Origin: Bacteroidales bacterium UBA5429
GTDB taxonomy: Bacteria; Bacteroidota; Bacteroidia; Bacteroidales; WCHB1-69
Assembly: GCA_002427605.1 (NCBI GenBank)
Contig: DIRT01000003.1
Coordinates: 33,584 to 97,583 of the forward strand
Direction of reading: 5' to 3'
Length of the DNA stretch: 64,000 bases
The translations under genes were made by a program, and so were the position numbers. The notes beneath the pieces were generated by a model. That model had not been told where the DNA came from. It searched no databases and saw nothing but the letters and a program-made list of their open reading frames with translations. The stretch's first letter is position 1; the number at the start of each line of letters is the position of its first letter. Positions 34,389-43,821 of this stretch are shown here, piece after piece.

Positions 34389-36031
34389 TATAAATCGTTT
34401 AATAACTCAATATCAAAGTAGAGTGCATCAGGATCATCTTGACAGTAGTCAGGAAGAGGATGATGGATAAAATAGACCGGAATCATGCCGGCATTCTTAA
34501 CCTGTTCTAAACTCTCTTGAGATGGGGCATGAGAATAACAATCACGATCAAGATAAAAAGAGGCTTCTATACAAGTGACATTATAATATTGACTTTCATC
34601 TCCTCTGACATTAAATAGAATCGCATTTTTAGGGAGTTGATCTTTGATTTCCAATAGTCTGGACTTGTTTTCAATCAGATCTTGCCTCCATCCAATGCGT
34701 GCGCTATGCATATGTCGGATTCTGGTAAAGTTAAACATATACCAAGAGATTAAAAATAGTGAGAGTATCTGAATTCCCATTCTGAGCCTCGGTTTGGTGA
34801 TCCATTTCCCAATCTTTTCTATAATCCAGTCGATAATAACGCCCAGACTCATAAACCAAATAATACCCACAATGAAGGGATAAGCAGGCATCTTAGTGGT
34901 AGCAATGGAGAAAAATAGGTACACAAAAATGAGAGTGCTATATAAAGTGATTTTGATATTTCGCTTTTTAATCAAAAATCCCATCCGAACAAGACCACCC
35001 ACCAAAATGATACTATTGAAAATGAGTGTTACAATTCTTAAACCAATGAAGCCGTCGGCATACTTTAATTTGTGTCCGAGATATAAGTAAGGAATTCTTG
35101 AGAAATGAAAGAAGAAATCAGTTCGTTGAAATTCAAGTTGTTCATAGAGATGTCTGTTACTATATTCAAACTCGTGAAGTGCAATCTCCGGATAGGCAGA
35201 AAAGATAAAGATTTGCCAGGGTAAAAAGACCAAAACGGTAATTACCAATGCAGAGAGAAATTGGCTTAATTTCCATCTTCTTAGTCTCCATCCATAGGTA
35301 CTCAACAGATAGACTCCCCAAGTAAAGTAAACCAGCAATCCGGCAAGCCATTTGGTCATAATCGCACAACCGGCAAAGAGTCCTATTAAAATAACCCATT
35401 TGTTTTTTCTATCAGAATAGATATATTCTACAAAACTCCATAATGATGCGGTTACATAGAAAAAGAAAGCCACATCGTTATGATCGATGCCACTACCGCC
35501 ACTAACTAAAGTAATTAGAAACCATGAAAATGTAATAGCAAGAGCTGTGTAATATCCGATTTTACTGTTTATAATTCGTTTACCTATCTGGTAACCAAGC
35601 GGAACAGAGAGTGTTGCCATCAATACACTGGGTAAACGAAGAGCAAACTCATTCACCCCGAATAGCTTCATGGAGAGTGCCATTTGCCATAAAAAGAGGG
35701 GTTGCTTGTGTAGCCAGACGTGTGCGCTGGTCCAGTTTAAATAGTTGTGTTCAATAATTAATGGATATTTGTATAGTTTAGGTTCCAGAGGATCAGAGAT
35801 GCAGTTTTTTGCGACTACAGCATGAAAGCGCTCATCCCAAAGATTTAGAAAGGGATCCAGAAGGGCAGCAAAAGTGTAGATGGAAAAAGCGGACAGAGTG
35901 AGGAAGAATAGTGCCCATCCTTTCTTCTCATGTAGATGAAACCAAAATGAAAAAAAGAGGAAAACCCCACCTGTAGCTAACCATGCATACTGGTGAGGTG
36001 CAAATCCTGAGATATTGAAAAAATCAAACAT
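34388..36031 (-). CDS. ArnT/Pmt-like GT-C glycosyltransferase
   Basis: 547 residues with about twelve membrane helices. Family marks: LWDERFHAVVAKN (acidic catalytic loop), HKQPLFLWQMALSMKLFGVNEFALRLPSVL, and GSGIDHNDVAFFFYVTASLWSF. Such enzymes transfer a sugar from polyprenyl phosphate; in E. coli ArnT modifies lipid A, in other bacteria Pmt-like proteins modify proteins or glycans. Here the acceptor is unknown, but operon linkage to lnt and dsbD places it in envelope biogenesis. Three bases after the dsbD stop; overlaps lnt by one base. Confidence 0.82.
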   Translation of the reverse strand: MFDFFNISGFAPHQYAWLATGGVFLFFSFWFHLHEKKGWALFFLTLSAFSIYTFAALLDPFLNLWDERFHAVVAKNCISDPLEPKLYKYPLIIEHNYLNWTSAHVWLHKQPLFLWQMALSMKLFGVNEFALRLPSVLMATLSVPLGYQIGKRIINSKIGYYTALAITFSWFLITLVSGGSGIDHNDVAFFFYVTASLWSFVEYIYSDRKNKWVILIGLFAGCAIMTKWLAGLLVYFTWGVYLLSTYGWRLRRWKLSQFLSALVITVLVFLPWQIFIFSAYPEIALHEFEYSNRHLYEQLEFQRTDFFFHFSRIPYLYLGHKLKYADGFIGLRIVTLIFNSIILVGGLVRMGFLIKKRNIKITLYSTLIFVYLFFSIATTKMPAYPFIVGIIWFMSLGVIIDWIIEKIGKWITKPRLRMGIQILSLFLISWYMFNFTRIRHMHSARIGWRQDLIENKSRLLEIKDQLPKNAILFNVRGDESQYYNVTCIEASFYLDRDCYSHAPSQESLEQVKNAGMIPVYFIHHPLPDYCQDDPDALYFDIELLNDL

Positions 36032-36034
36032 TTT

Positions 36035-38092
36035 TTATTTTAGCCCATGTTTTTTATTATAAGCTGCAATCCCGGACTCTAAGAACTCTAAGTATTTATC
36101 AGGATTTAACTCATATTCCAGCGGTCCTACCAATACAGAACCATCATGATCCAAAACTAAATAGCAAGGTTGAGAAGCCTCTTTGTATATGGTGTTTTGA
36201 ATATACATATTTTTTCTTCCCAATTTTACGATTTGGTTACCCTTAGCATCTTTGATATAATCTTCCGGATTGAGCTCAATCACTTTGTCATCTACATAAA
36301 GTGCTGCAACTACAAACTGTTCAGCAAACATCTTCTTTACCCGCGGATCTTTCCAAACTGCATTTTCGACGTTACGACAATTGACGCAACCATGTCCGGT
36401 GAAATCCACAAAGAGTGGTCGTCCCTCGATTTTGGATACGCGTAAAGCTTGCTGATAGTCAAAATAACCCTTGATACCAAAAGGCAGTTTGAGTTTATCG
36501 CCATATTTAGGAGTTTCAGTCATTTGTTGTTCTTCTCCATCACCGATAGATGTAAAGCTCAACATTTCAACCTCTTCCCTTACAATTTTGTTTACATCAA
36601 AATCTTGTGTGGTGATAGGAGGTAACCAGCCTGAGATTGCTTTAAGAGGTGCACCCCACATACCCGGAATGAGATAAACTACAAATGTAAATGTGGCAAT
36701 GGCAGAGAAAAAGCGGAACCAGCTTCTTTGAACCGGCATATCATCATCATGAGGGAATTTAATTTTACCCAACAAATAGAAGCCCATTAAGCTGAAGATA
36801 ACAATCCATGCAGCCAAGTACACTTCACGGTCTAAAATACCCCAGTGGTAGGTTTGATCCGGTACATTAATAAATTTCAAAGCAAATGCCAACTCGATGA
36901 ATGCCAATACCACTTTAAGTGTGTTCATCCAACCACCTGATTTAGGTGCTGACTTTAACAAGCCGGGGAAGAAGGCAAACAGGGTGAAAGGTACGGCAAT
37001 ACCGAGTGAAAATCCCAACATTCCGATGATCGGTTTAATAAAGGAACCACCGGCAGAACTCAATGCAACTGCACCGGCAATGGGCAGTGTACAGGAGAAT
37101 GAAACCAACACCAAGGTTAAAGCCATAAAAAATACACCTATGATACCGCCTCTGCTCTCCATTTTAGATGATTTGTTAATCCAGCTGCTGGGTAAAGCGA
37201 TTTCAAAATAGCCAAACAGAGAGATCGCAAAGATGATGAAAATCAATGCAAATAATAAGTTAGGAATCCAGTGTGTACTGATGATATTCGCAAAGTCCGG
37301 ACCGAAAATTAAGGAGAGTCCAATTCCAACAATGATAAAGATTACCACAATAGAGGCACCGAATACCAAAGCATAAAATTTGGAATTTTTCTCCATTTTG
37401 AGGAAGTAGGAGACAGTCATAGGAATCATCGGGAATACGCAAGGCATCAATAAGCCTGCAAAACCTCCTGCAATAGCTACTAAAAAGAAAAGCCATAATG
37501 ATTCTTCCTCCTCTTTTTCACGTTCAACCGGAGTAAAGGTTTCAGCACTGGTGGTATCTACTTGATCTTGAGTATTTTGATTTGCAAGTGTACTATCTGC
37601 AACAGGATCCTCAACGGTAGCTGAAACTACAAGATTCTCAAAACCCTTGACTTGAAAGCTAAAATCACGATCAATAGCTACACATTTGCCGTCAATACAA
37701 GCTTGTCCCGAGAGTTCTCCTTTCAACTCAAATGGAGTGTTGGTTTTAACCTTTATCCTTTGTTTGAATAGTGCAGTTTTTTCGTGGTACTTGGAAGTGT
37801 CATTGAACACGGGATCGTAAGAAACAATCGGTCTGGGTTCGCTTATTTTTCCAATCAATTGATACTGAGGAGAAGGTTTAAATTCAATTACTAACGGCAT
37901 TTCCATTCCCTTATGCACCAGCGCAAAAAGATGCCATTTTTCCTTAATTTTGGCATTAAACTGGAGCTCGGCAATAGAGTCATTTACTTTTTTTACATTA
38001 AAATTCCAATTTACAGGAAGATCTTGTGCACGGAGCGAGTTGGGTAAAATAAAAGCTAACACCGTGATAATTAGCAAGATTCGTCTTTTCAT
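36035..38092 (-). CDS. dsbD: Thiol:disulfide interchange protein DsbD
   Basis: 685 residues. Signal peptide; N-terminal DsbD-alpha-like domain with Cys132/Cys137 (ACIDGKC); eight membrane helices with the electron-carrying cysteines Cys218 (MPCVFPM) and Cys334 (SCTLPIAG); C-terminal thioredoxin domain with Cys569/Cys572 (GCVNC). It takes electrons from cytoplasmic thioredoxin and passes them to periplasmic proteins for disulfide repair and cytochrome c maturation. All three cysteine pairs are intact. A -7 box lies 34 bases upstream, so it can head the dsbD-glycosyltransferase-lnt unit. Confidence 0.94.
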   Translation of the reverse strand: MKRRILLIITVLAFILPNSLRAQDLPVNWNFNVKKVNDSIAELQFNAKIKEKWHLFALVHKGMEMPLVIEFKPSPQYQLIGKISEPRPIVSYDPVFNDTSKYHEKTALFKQRIKVKTNTPFELKGELSGQACIDGKCVAIDRDFSFQVKGFENLVVSATVEDPVADSTLANQNTQDQVDTTSAETFTPVEREKEEEESLWLFFLVAIAGGFAGLLMPCVFPMIPMTVSYFLKMEKNSKFYALVFGASIVVIFIIVGIGLSLIFGPDFANIISTHWIPNLLFALIFIIFAISLFGYFEIALPSSWINKSSKMESRGGIIGVFFMALTLVLVSFSCTLPIAGAVALSSAGGSFIKPIIGMLGFSLGIAVPFTLFAFFPGLLKSAPKSGGWMNTLKVVLAFIELAFALKFINVPDQTYHWGILDREVYLAAWIVIFSLMGFYLLGKIKFPHDDDMPVQRSWFRFFSAIATFTFVVYLIPGMWGAPLKAISGWLPPITTQDFDVNKIVREEVEMLSFTSIGDGEEQQMTETPKYGDKLKLPFGIKGYFDYQQALRVSKIEGRPLFVDFTGHGCVNCRNVENAVWKDPRVKKMFAEQFVVAALYVDDKVIELNPEDYIKDAKGNQIVKLGRKNMYIQNTIYKEASQPCYLVLDHDGSVLVGPLEYELNPDKYLEFLESGIAAYNKKHGLK

Positions 38093-38125
38093 GGTATAAT
38101 GATTATTAGTTGATTTTCAAACCTG

Positions 38126-38133
38126 CAAATATA
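38126..38133 (-). promoter_or_regulatory. -7 box for dsbD
   Basis: Read leftward TATATTTG followed by CAGG, in the 55-base gap before dsbD. The -33 region is T-rich without a clear TTTG. Confidence 0.45.
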
Positions 38134-38147
38134 TATTTTTTTTCGTT

Positions 38148-39734
38148 TTAAAACATCACAGTTATACCAAAATGTATTTTTCCGGTTTTAAATGAGATGG
38201 GATTTCCTTTTTGTTTGCCTAACGCATAACTGAATTGAAACAGTCCTGCCTTGGTGTTGAATGCAATTCCGGCACCAAATCCAAAGGGAAAATCGCGATT
38301 GTATTTTCCTTCTATTTTTCTCTCATACCAGCCTCCATTGAAGAAAAGGTTGATATAGGATCCTCTTTCGTAAAGATATCTCCACTCAAAATTTCCAAAC
38401 AGATAACCACTTGCCCAAATCGATTGCTCATCAAAACCTTGTAATGTTCGAAATCCCCCCAATCTGAAAAGTTCATTTCGGTAAATCTGTTCTCCCAGAA
38501 TAAATCCTGTTTTGTATCCTATAACTTGTATCCATTTTTTCCAAAGGGGGAGGTAAACCTCACCACTACCGGCAATATGATACCGTATTGCTTTTGCATT
38601 GCTGCTTTGTTCTTTCAGTCTGCCGACAGATCCTTCTACATCCAGACGATAGCCTTTACTGGGATTGAAAATGTAGTCAATATCCCGGAGTAGTAAAGAA
38701 GCTCCATACATAACTTTTGAATATTCAGGATAAGGGCTCATCAAACCTTCTGCTTGTAAGGCAGATGCTCCGATACTACTCGATTCTTCCCACAAAATAG
38801 AGGTTTTTATGTGGTTGTTATTATTGAAGGTATAGCGAATACTTCCTCCCAGATTGAGTTTTAGATAGTTGGTGTCTTGCTTATCCAGTTGAAACAGAGT
38901 TTCAATTCCCAATGGAGTGGTGTAGATGTATGGGAAAATAGTTTGAACATTCAAAAACTGTGAGCGGGGTTCAGGAGCTCTCCACTCCAGATAAAGATCT
39001 TCACCCACTCGAAATCGGTTTACCAATCGCAGTTTGAGTTCTCCGCTAAATCCAATCTTTCCGGTTTTATCATTGATAGGTGCAAATCCGATAATTCCGT
39101 CTGCCTGACTCATTTTTCGTTCATCCAGGAAAAGGTAGAGGAAAGCTTTGTCAGATTGAAACTCCACCCCAAAAGGAGCTTTTTCTTCAGCAAAAGGAAT
39201 CTCCCGAATCAGTTTTGGAATTTTTTGAACTATCTTTTCCTGGTACTTTTTCCCCTTTCGATATCTGAAGTAGGCTTCCAAATAGTGGTGATTCAGCTTA
39301 AGGTTCCCTTTATTGATGATGGAGTCAAACAGAATATATTCTCCCTTTGTGATCCGGGAGGTAAGCCACACTGTATCTCCGAACAGTTCCATATTGACAA
39401 TCTCCGCGGAGGCAAAAGGATACCCTTCGTTCTCATAATGGAGGATTACTTTAGGTATGAGGAGCTGATACTTTTCCCAGGTGATATGATTGTCCTCCAC
39501 CTTTTTTTTAAATATCATATTCCACAATAAAATAGAAGCCGAATCAGTTTTAACATATATGGGATAAGATTTTACGTCAGAACTGTCAAAAATGGCGAAT
39601 TTTAATGTGTCATTTTGGCAAAAAAGCGATCCTCCTACATTGAAAAACAATGCAAAAAACAATGTTAATATACTGATAGTTAGAGTTTTAACTTTGTTTT
39701 TAACGAGTTTTGAAAATGGAATCAAAATGAACAT
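38148..39734 (-). CDS. Omp85-family outer-membrane protein (TamA/BamA-like)
   Basis: 528 residues. Signal peptide within the first 40 residues (TISILTLFFALFFNVGGSLFCQ), one or two POTRA-like modules (LLIPKVILHYENEGYPFASAEIVNM; HYLEAYFRYRKGKKYQEKIVQKIPKLIREIPF) and a C-terminal Omp85 barrel with the VRGF-like motif LGGFRTLQGFDEQS near residue 415 and GFGAGIAF near 490, ending TVMF. Omp85 proteins insert or move proteins and lipids at the outer membrane. Shorter than BamA (usually five POTRA domains), nearer TamA-like or patatin-free forms. Divergent from the small lipoprotein gene at 39776. Confidence 0.82.
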   Translation of the reverse strand: MFILIPFSKLVKNKVKTLTISILTLFFALFFNVGGSLFCQNDTLKFAIFDSSDVKSYPIYVKTDSASILLWNMIFKKKVEDNHITWEKYQLLIPKVILHYENEGYPFASAEIVNMELFGDTVWLTSRITKGEYILFDSIINKGNLKLNHHYLEAYFRYRKGKKYQEKIVQKIPKLIREIPFAEEKAPFGVEFQSDKAFLYLFLDERKMSQADGIIGFAPINDKTGKIGFSGELKLRLVNRFRVGEDLYLEWRAPEPRSQFLNVQTIFPYIYTTPLGIETLFQLDKQDTNYLKLNLGGSIRYTFNNNNHIKTSILWEESSSIGASALQAEGLMSPYPEYSKVMYGASLLLRDIDYIFNPSKGYRLDVEGSVGRLKEQSSNAKAIRYHIAGSGEVYLPLWKKWIQVIGYKTGFILGEQIYRNELFRLGGFRTLQGFDEQSIWASGYLFGNFEWRYLYERGSYINLFFNGGWYERKIEGKYNRDFPFGFGAGIAFNTKAGLFQFSYALGKQKGNPISFKTGKIHFGITVMF

Positions 39735-39744
39735 TAAATTTATT

Positions 39745-39752
39745 TATCTTTG
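39745..39752 (+). promoter_or_regulatory. -7 box for the small lipoprotein gene
   Basis: TATCTTTG followed by CA, 23 bases before the ATG at 39776. It overlaps the start of the divergent Omp85 gene. Confidence 0.55.
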
Positions 39753-39775
39753 CAAAATTAAATATAAAAACGAAA

Positions 39776-39916
39776 ATGAAAAGAAATATTGTAATAATTG
39801 GAGCTTTTTTAGTGGTAGCTTTACTGATTTCTGCATGCGCAACCCGTCAAAAATGTGCTGCATACGGTCACTATACATACCATGAAGTAGAAAAGGTAGA
39901 GGATAATAAACTCTAA
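39776..39916 (+). CDS. Small lipoprotein, 46 residues
   Basis: ATG to TAA with 46 codons: a short Lys/Arg start, hydrophobic core IVIIGAFLVVALL and lipobox LISAC (Cys21), so the mature lipoprotein is only about 26 residues, CATRQKCAAYG and a polar tail. Preceded by a good -7 box. Small lipoproteins of this kind, with a KCxAYG motif, recur in Bacteroidales; no function is known to me. It lies ahead of an outer-membrane protein gene (39947) and may be co-transcribed with it. Too short for most gene callers. Confidence 0.75.
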   Translation: MKRNIVIIGAFLVVALLISACATRQKCAAYGHYTYHEVEKVEDNKL

Positions 39917-39946
39917 TTCACTTTTCTTTTGTATTTTAGCAAAACT

Positions 39947-40708
39947 ATGCTGGTTCGGAACAAACTCTTTTTGCTACTGATGTCGATTAGTCTCACATTT
40001 CCCCTTTATTCTCAAGATGTTGGGGAGGTTGAGATTGAGGATATTTATGTTTCCGATCATACTTTTGCTTTTTATTTGAATACGGATGGGATGGGGGTTG
40101 GATATCAACGTGGATGGCATACCCAATTTGCGGATAAACACGTTTTAGATCTCTCTTTTCTCTATTCGAATCATATAAAAGCAGTTAGGGGTAGCAATTT
40201 TTCCTTCGAAGGGGCAAGGTCTTACAGTTATGGTAAGTTGTATGATCTTTTTTTATTGAGAACAGGATACACTTATCAGAAGACACTTTTTAAAAAACCA
40301 TATTGGGGGGGAGTTAGTATCGATTTCAATGTGTCAACCGGTTTTACTTTAGGTATCGGACTACCCACTTATTTGGAAGTTGCCTATTATGCTCCGGGAG
40401 GTTTTAATATCATTCGGGTTATTGAAAGATATGATCCTGAGAAACATGATCTGTCCAACATTATTGGAGGAGCTCCTTTTTATGAGCGTTTTCACAATCT
40501 GGCATTCAGACCCGGTGTCTTTGGGAAGGTGGGGCTGGTTTTTGACTTTAGTCAAAGGCAAGAAAGAATCAGAGCTTTTGCTGTAGGACTCCATTTGGAC
40601 TCTCTCTTTCCACCTCTGCAACAGATGGCTTTTAATGATCCGACAGTGCTTTACTTCGGAGGCTATATTGCATATCAATTTGGAAGAAAAAAACAGTTAT
40701 ACGAATAA
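39947..40708 (+). CDS. Outer-membrane beta-barrel-like protein
   Basis: 253 residues. Signal peptide KLFLLLMSISLTFPLYSQ, then a strand-rich body with VGYQRGWHTQFADKHVLDLSFLYSNHIK, YDLFLLRTGYTYQKTLF and a C-terminal GGYIAYQFGRKK. Resembles Bacteroidota proteins of unknown function sited ahead of glyA; no catalytic motif. I chose ATG 39947 rather than the in-frame TTG at 39929 because the signal peptide starts there. 28 bases before glyA, so possibly in one unit with it. Confidence 0.7.
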   Translation: MLVRNKLFLLLMSISLTFPLYSQDVGEVEIEDIYVSDHTFAFYLNTDGMGVGYQRGWHTQFADKHVLDLSFLYSNHIKAVRGSNFSFEGARSYSYGKLYDLFLLRTGYTYQKTLFKKPYWGGVSIDFNVSTGFTLGIGLPTYLEVAYYAPGGFNIIRVIERYDPEKHDLSNIIGGAPFYERFHNLAFRPGVFGKVGLVFDFSQRQERIRAFAVGLHLDSLFPPLQQMAFNDPTVLYFGGYIAYQFGRKKQLYE

Positions 40709-40736
40709 ATTTTTTACTTAATTTTAAACAGAAAAA

Positions 40737-42026
40737 ATGACAATGAAAAGAGACGAAATTATTTTTGATTTGATTGAGCAGGAACGTGCACGTCAAACCA
40801 ATGGAATCGAGTTAATCGCATCTGAAAACTTTGTGACTGACCAGGTAATGGAAGCACAAGGTTCAATTTTAACCAATAAATATGCTGAAGGATATCCGAA
40901 TAGAAGATATTACGGTGGTTGTCAGATTGTGGATCAAACAGAACAATTGGCGATTGATCGCGCTAAGGAATTGTTTGGTGCTGAATGGGCTAACGTACAG
41001 CCTCACTCAGGCGCACAAGCTAATATGGCTGTGTTGCTCACTTGTTTGAAACCCGGTGATCTGTTTATGGGATTGGATTTATCACACGGTGGACACTTAT
41101 CACACGGTTCTCCTGTGAACTCTTCAGGAATCCTATATCGTCAGGTTGCATATACTGTTGATGAGGATACCGGTTTAATCAATTATGATATTATGGAAGA
41201 GGTTGCTCTTCGCGAAAAACCAAAATTGATTATTGGTGGTGCTTCTGCATACTCCAGAGATTGGGATTGGAAGCGAATGAGAGAGATCGCTGATAAAGTT
41301 GGTGCTCTTTTGATGGGAGATATCGCTCACCCTGCAGGATTGATCGCAAGAGGATTGTTGAATAACCCAATTCCTTATTGTCATATCGTAACCACTACTA
41401 CTCACAAAACACTCCGTGGACCAAGAGGTGGATTGATTATGATGGGTAAAGATTTTGAAAATCCTTGGGGATTGACAAACAACAAGGGAGAAATAAGAAT
41501 GATGTCTCAATTGTTGGACAGCGCTGTATTCCCAGGAGTACAAGGTGGACCACTAGAGCATGTTATTGCTGCTAAAGCGGTTGCATTCAAAGAAGCCCTT
41601 TCTGATGAGTACTTAGAGTATCTTCACCAGGTAAGAAAAAATGCTGATGCAATGTGCAAAGCATTTGTGGACAAGGGATATAAAGTGATCAGCGGTGGAA
41701 CTGATAATCACTTGATGTTGATTGACTTAAGAACTAAATTCCCTGAAATTACAGGAAGAAAAGTTGAAAACGTTTTGGATCAGGCACATATTACCATCAA
41801 TAAAAATATGGTTCCTTTTGACAGCAGAACTCCTTTCAGTACATCAGGAATCAGAGTGGGAACACCTGCTATCACTTCCAGAGGATTGAAAGAGCATGAG
41901 ATGGAAACTATCGTTGACTTTATTGATGAGGTGATCAGCAATATTGACAATGAAGAGGTAATTCAAAGTGTGGGTAAGAAAGTAAAAGAGTTTATGTCTC
42001 ACAGACCATTAAATGCTTGGAATTAA
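40737..42026 (+). CDS. glyA: Serine hydroxymethyltransferase
   Basis: 429 residues. Interconverts serine and glycine with tetrahydrofolate, the main source of one-carbon units. PLP lysine K224 in TTTTHKTLRGPRGG; also ELIASENF near residue 25 and YAEGYPNRRYYGG near 49. Full length. ATG 40743 (MKRDE) is an equally possible start. Confidence 0.98.
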   Translation: MTMKRDEIIFDLIEQERARQTNGIELIASENFVTDQVMEAQGSILTNKYAEGYPNRRYYGGCQIVDQTEQLAIDRAKELFGAEWANVQPHSGAQANMAVLLTCLKPGDLFMGLDLSHGGHLSHGSPVNSSGILYRQVAYTVDEDTGLINYDIMEEVALREKPKLIIGGASAYSRDWDWKRMREIADKVGALLMGDIAHPAGLIARGLLNNPIPYCHIVTTTTHKTLRGPRGGLIMMGKDFENPWGLTNNKGEIRMMSQLLDSAVFPGVQGGPLEHVIAAKAVAFKEALSDEYLEYLHQVRKNADAMCKAFVDKGYKVISGGTDNHLMLIDLRTKFPEITGRKVENVLDQAHITINKNMVPFDSRTPFSTSGIRVGTPAITSRGLKEHEMETIVDFIDEVISNIDNEEVIQSVGKKVKEFMSHRPLNAWN

Positions 42027-42061
42027 TCGTTAAACTATAAAAAAAAGAATTTTCTCAGATT

Positions 42062-43297
42062 ATGAATTCTGCTGTTCAGGCTGTAAAACAACGTTTTGGA
42101 ATCATTGGATTTGATCCTGTACTGGATAATGCGATCAATACAGCTATTCAGGTGGCTCCCACCGATTTGTCGGTGTTGATTACAGGTGAGAGTGGAGTAG
42201 GGAAGGAGAGTTTTCCCAAAATTATTCATGAGAATAGTCTGAATAAGCATGGGCAATATATCGCAGTAAACTGTGGAGCCATTCCGGAAGGAACTATAGA
42301 TTCTGAGCTATTTGGGCATGAAAAAGGCTCTTTTACAGGTGCTTCTGAGATGAGAAAAGGTTATTTTGAGGTCGCTAATGGAGGAACGATCTTCCTAGAT
42401 GAGGTAGCTGATCTTCCATTGGCAACTCAAGTAAGATTACTCCGTGTACTCGAAAATGGAGAGTATATGAGAGTGGGCTCATCAGCAGTGCTTAAAACAA
42501 AAGTGAGAGTGGTTGCCGCAACCAATGTGAATATTGCAGACCGAATTGCCAGAGGGAAGTTTCGGGAGGATCTGTACTACAGATTGAATACTATCCCTAT
42601 TCATGTACCTCCTTTGAGGGAGCGTAAGGATGATATCTATCTTCTTTTTGTCAAATTTGCTTCAGACTTTGCTTTGAAGTATAGAGTTCCGGCGCTTCAG
42701 CTGACAGATGATGCGATTGATTTGCTGAAATCTTACAGATGGCCCGGGAATATCAGACAATTGAGGAATGTCACTGAACAGATCTCCATCATTGAGAGCA
42801 ATCGCTTGATAGAACGTGAGGTGTTACAGAAATATCTGGTAGCACCTCAGGTTTCTAATTTTCCGGCTTTGATCCATAATGAAACTGATCAGGCTGTTCC
42901 GGGTGTGTTTGAACGGGAAATTATCTATAAGTTTTTAACGGATCTTAAAAAAGAGGTGTCGGAGTTGAAGCAGATTGTGTCGGAGATGAGTACGGGAGCT
43001 TATTCGGCAGTGTCACAACAGCAACCTATTGAGTTTTCCGATTATGCCTTTGAGAATCATTCTCCCAGTTATACTCTTCCGGAAGTTACTCATGATGTGG
43101 AACATGTGGTGGAGGATGTGGCTACAGAAAATTCGCTATTGGATGATGATGCTCCACTTTCTATTCAGGATGCTGAAAAAGAGTTGATTAAAAGGGCATT
43201 GGAAAAACATGGGAACAAACGGAAACTGGCAGCGGAAGAATTGGGTATTTCGGAACGTACATTGTACAGAAAAATTAAAGATTATGGGATATCATAG
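42062..43297 (+). CDS. Sigma-54-dependent transcription activator
   Basis: 411 residues. AAA+ domain from residue 15 with Walker A GESGVGKES (42-50), the sigma-54 contact loop GSFTGA (89-94), Walker B GTIFLDEVADL and the arginine-finger region FREDLYYRLN. A C-terminal Fis-type helix-turn-helix (KRKLAAEELGISERTLYRKIKDYGI) binds DNA. No receiver or sensor domain precedes the ATPase, so activity must be controlled by partner or by level. The linker 270-360 has no motif. Begins 35 bases after glyA and its end overlaps the lptE-like gene by 14 bases, so it is the head of an envelope/secretion run. Confidence 0.93.
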   Translation: MNSAVQAVKQRFGIIGFDPVLDNAINTAIQVAPTDLSVLITGESGVGKESFPKIIHENSLNKHGQYIAVNCGAIPEGTIDSELFGHEKGSFTGASEMRKGYFEVANGGTIFLDEVADLPLATQVRLLRVLENGEYMRVGSSAVLKTKVRVVAATNVNIADRIARGKFREDLYYRLNTIPIHVPPLRERKDDIYLLFVKFASDFALKYRVPALQLTDDAIDLLKSYRWPGNIRQLRNVTEQISIIESNRLIEREVLQKYLVAPQVSNFPALIHNETDQAVPGVFEREIIYKFLTDLKKEVSELKQIVSEMSTGAYSAVSQQQPIEFSDYAFENHSPSYTLPEVTHDVEHVVEDVATENSLLDDDAPLSIQDAEKELIKRALEKHGNKRKLAAEELGISERTLYRKIKDYGIS

Positions 43298-43817
43298 CAG
43301 AAAAATGCTTTTCTTTTTCTTACTGGGAACTCTGATAGCCTCTTTGATTCTTTCTTGTGGGATGCGAATGAGTGTCTCATTGACAGGTGGTAGCGTACAT
43401 CCCGAAGCCAAAACAGCTTATGTCGGGGTTTTTGTCAATAACGCGCCCCTGGTCAATCCTACCTTGTCGCAAGAGTTTACCGATGCAGTCAAAGATCGTA
43501 TCCGAAATCAGACACCTCTGATGGTGGTGAATGAACAAAATGCAGATTATACGCTGACAGGAGAAATTGTTACCTATTCTATTACACCGGTCGCCATACA
43601 AGGTAATGATATGGCTGCCATGAATCGTCTGACTATTGGAGTACGGGTTCGCTTTACCAATAGATTTGATGAAACGCAAAACTTTGAACAAACTATTTCA
43701 CGCTATGCAGATTATTTGAGTTCTTTGAACTTTACATCTATTGAAGGAGGATTGGTTTCCCAAATCAATGAGGCGATTAGTGAAGAGATCTTTAATAAAG
43801 CTTTTGTAAACTGGTAA
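43284..43817 (+). CDS. lptE: LptE-like lipoprotein
   Basis: 177 residues. Signal peptide with a lipobox (SLILSC, Cys near 24), then a compact domain: YVGVFVNNAPLVNPTLSQEFTDAVKDRIRNQTPLMVVNEQNADYTLTGEIVTYSITPVA. This is the LptE layout of Bacteroidota, the lipoprotein that plugs the LptD barrel during lipopolysaccharide export. Start chosen at ATG 43284, just inside the end of the sigma-54 activator gene; ATG 43305 also possible. The coupling to the regulator and to secG is conserved-looking. Confidence 0.82.
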   Translation: MGYHSRKMLFFFLLGTLIASLILSCGMRMSVSLTGGSVHPEAKTAYVGVFVNNAPLVNPTLSQEFTDAVKDRIRNQTPLMVVNEQNADYTLTGEIVTYSITPVAIQGNDMAAMNRLTIGVRVRFTNRFDETQNFEQTISRYADYLSSLNFTSIEGGLVSQINEAISEEIFNKAFVNW

Positions 43818-43821
43818 AAGT

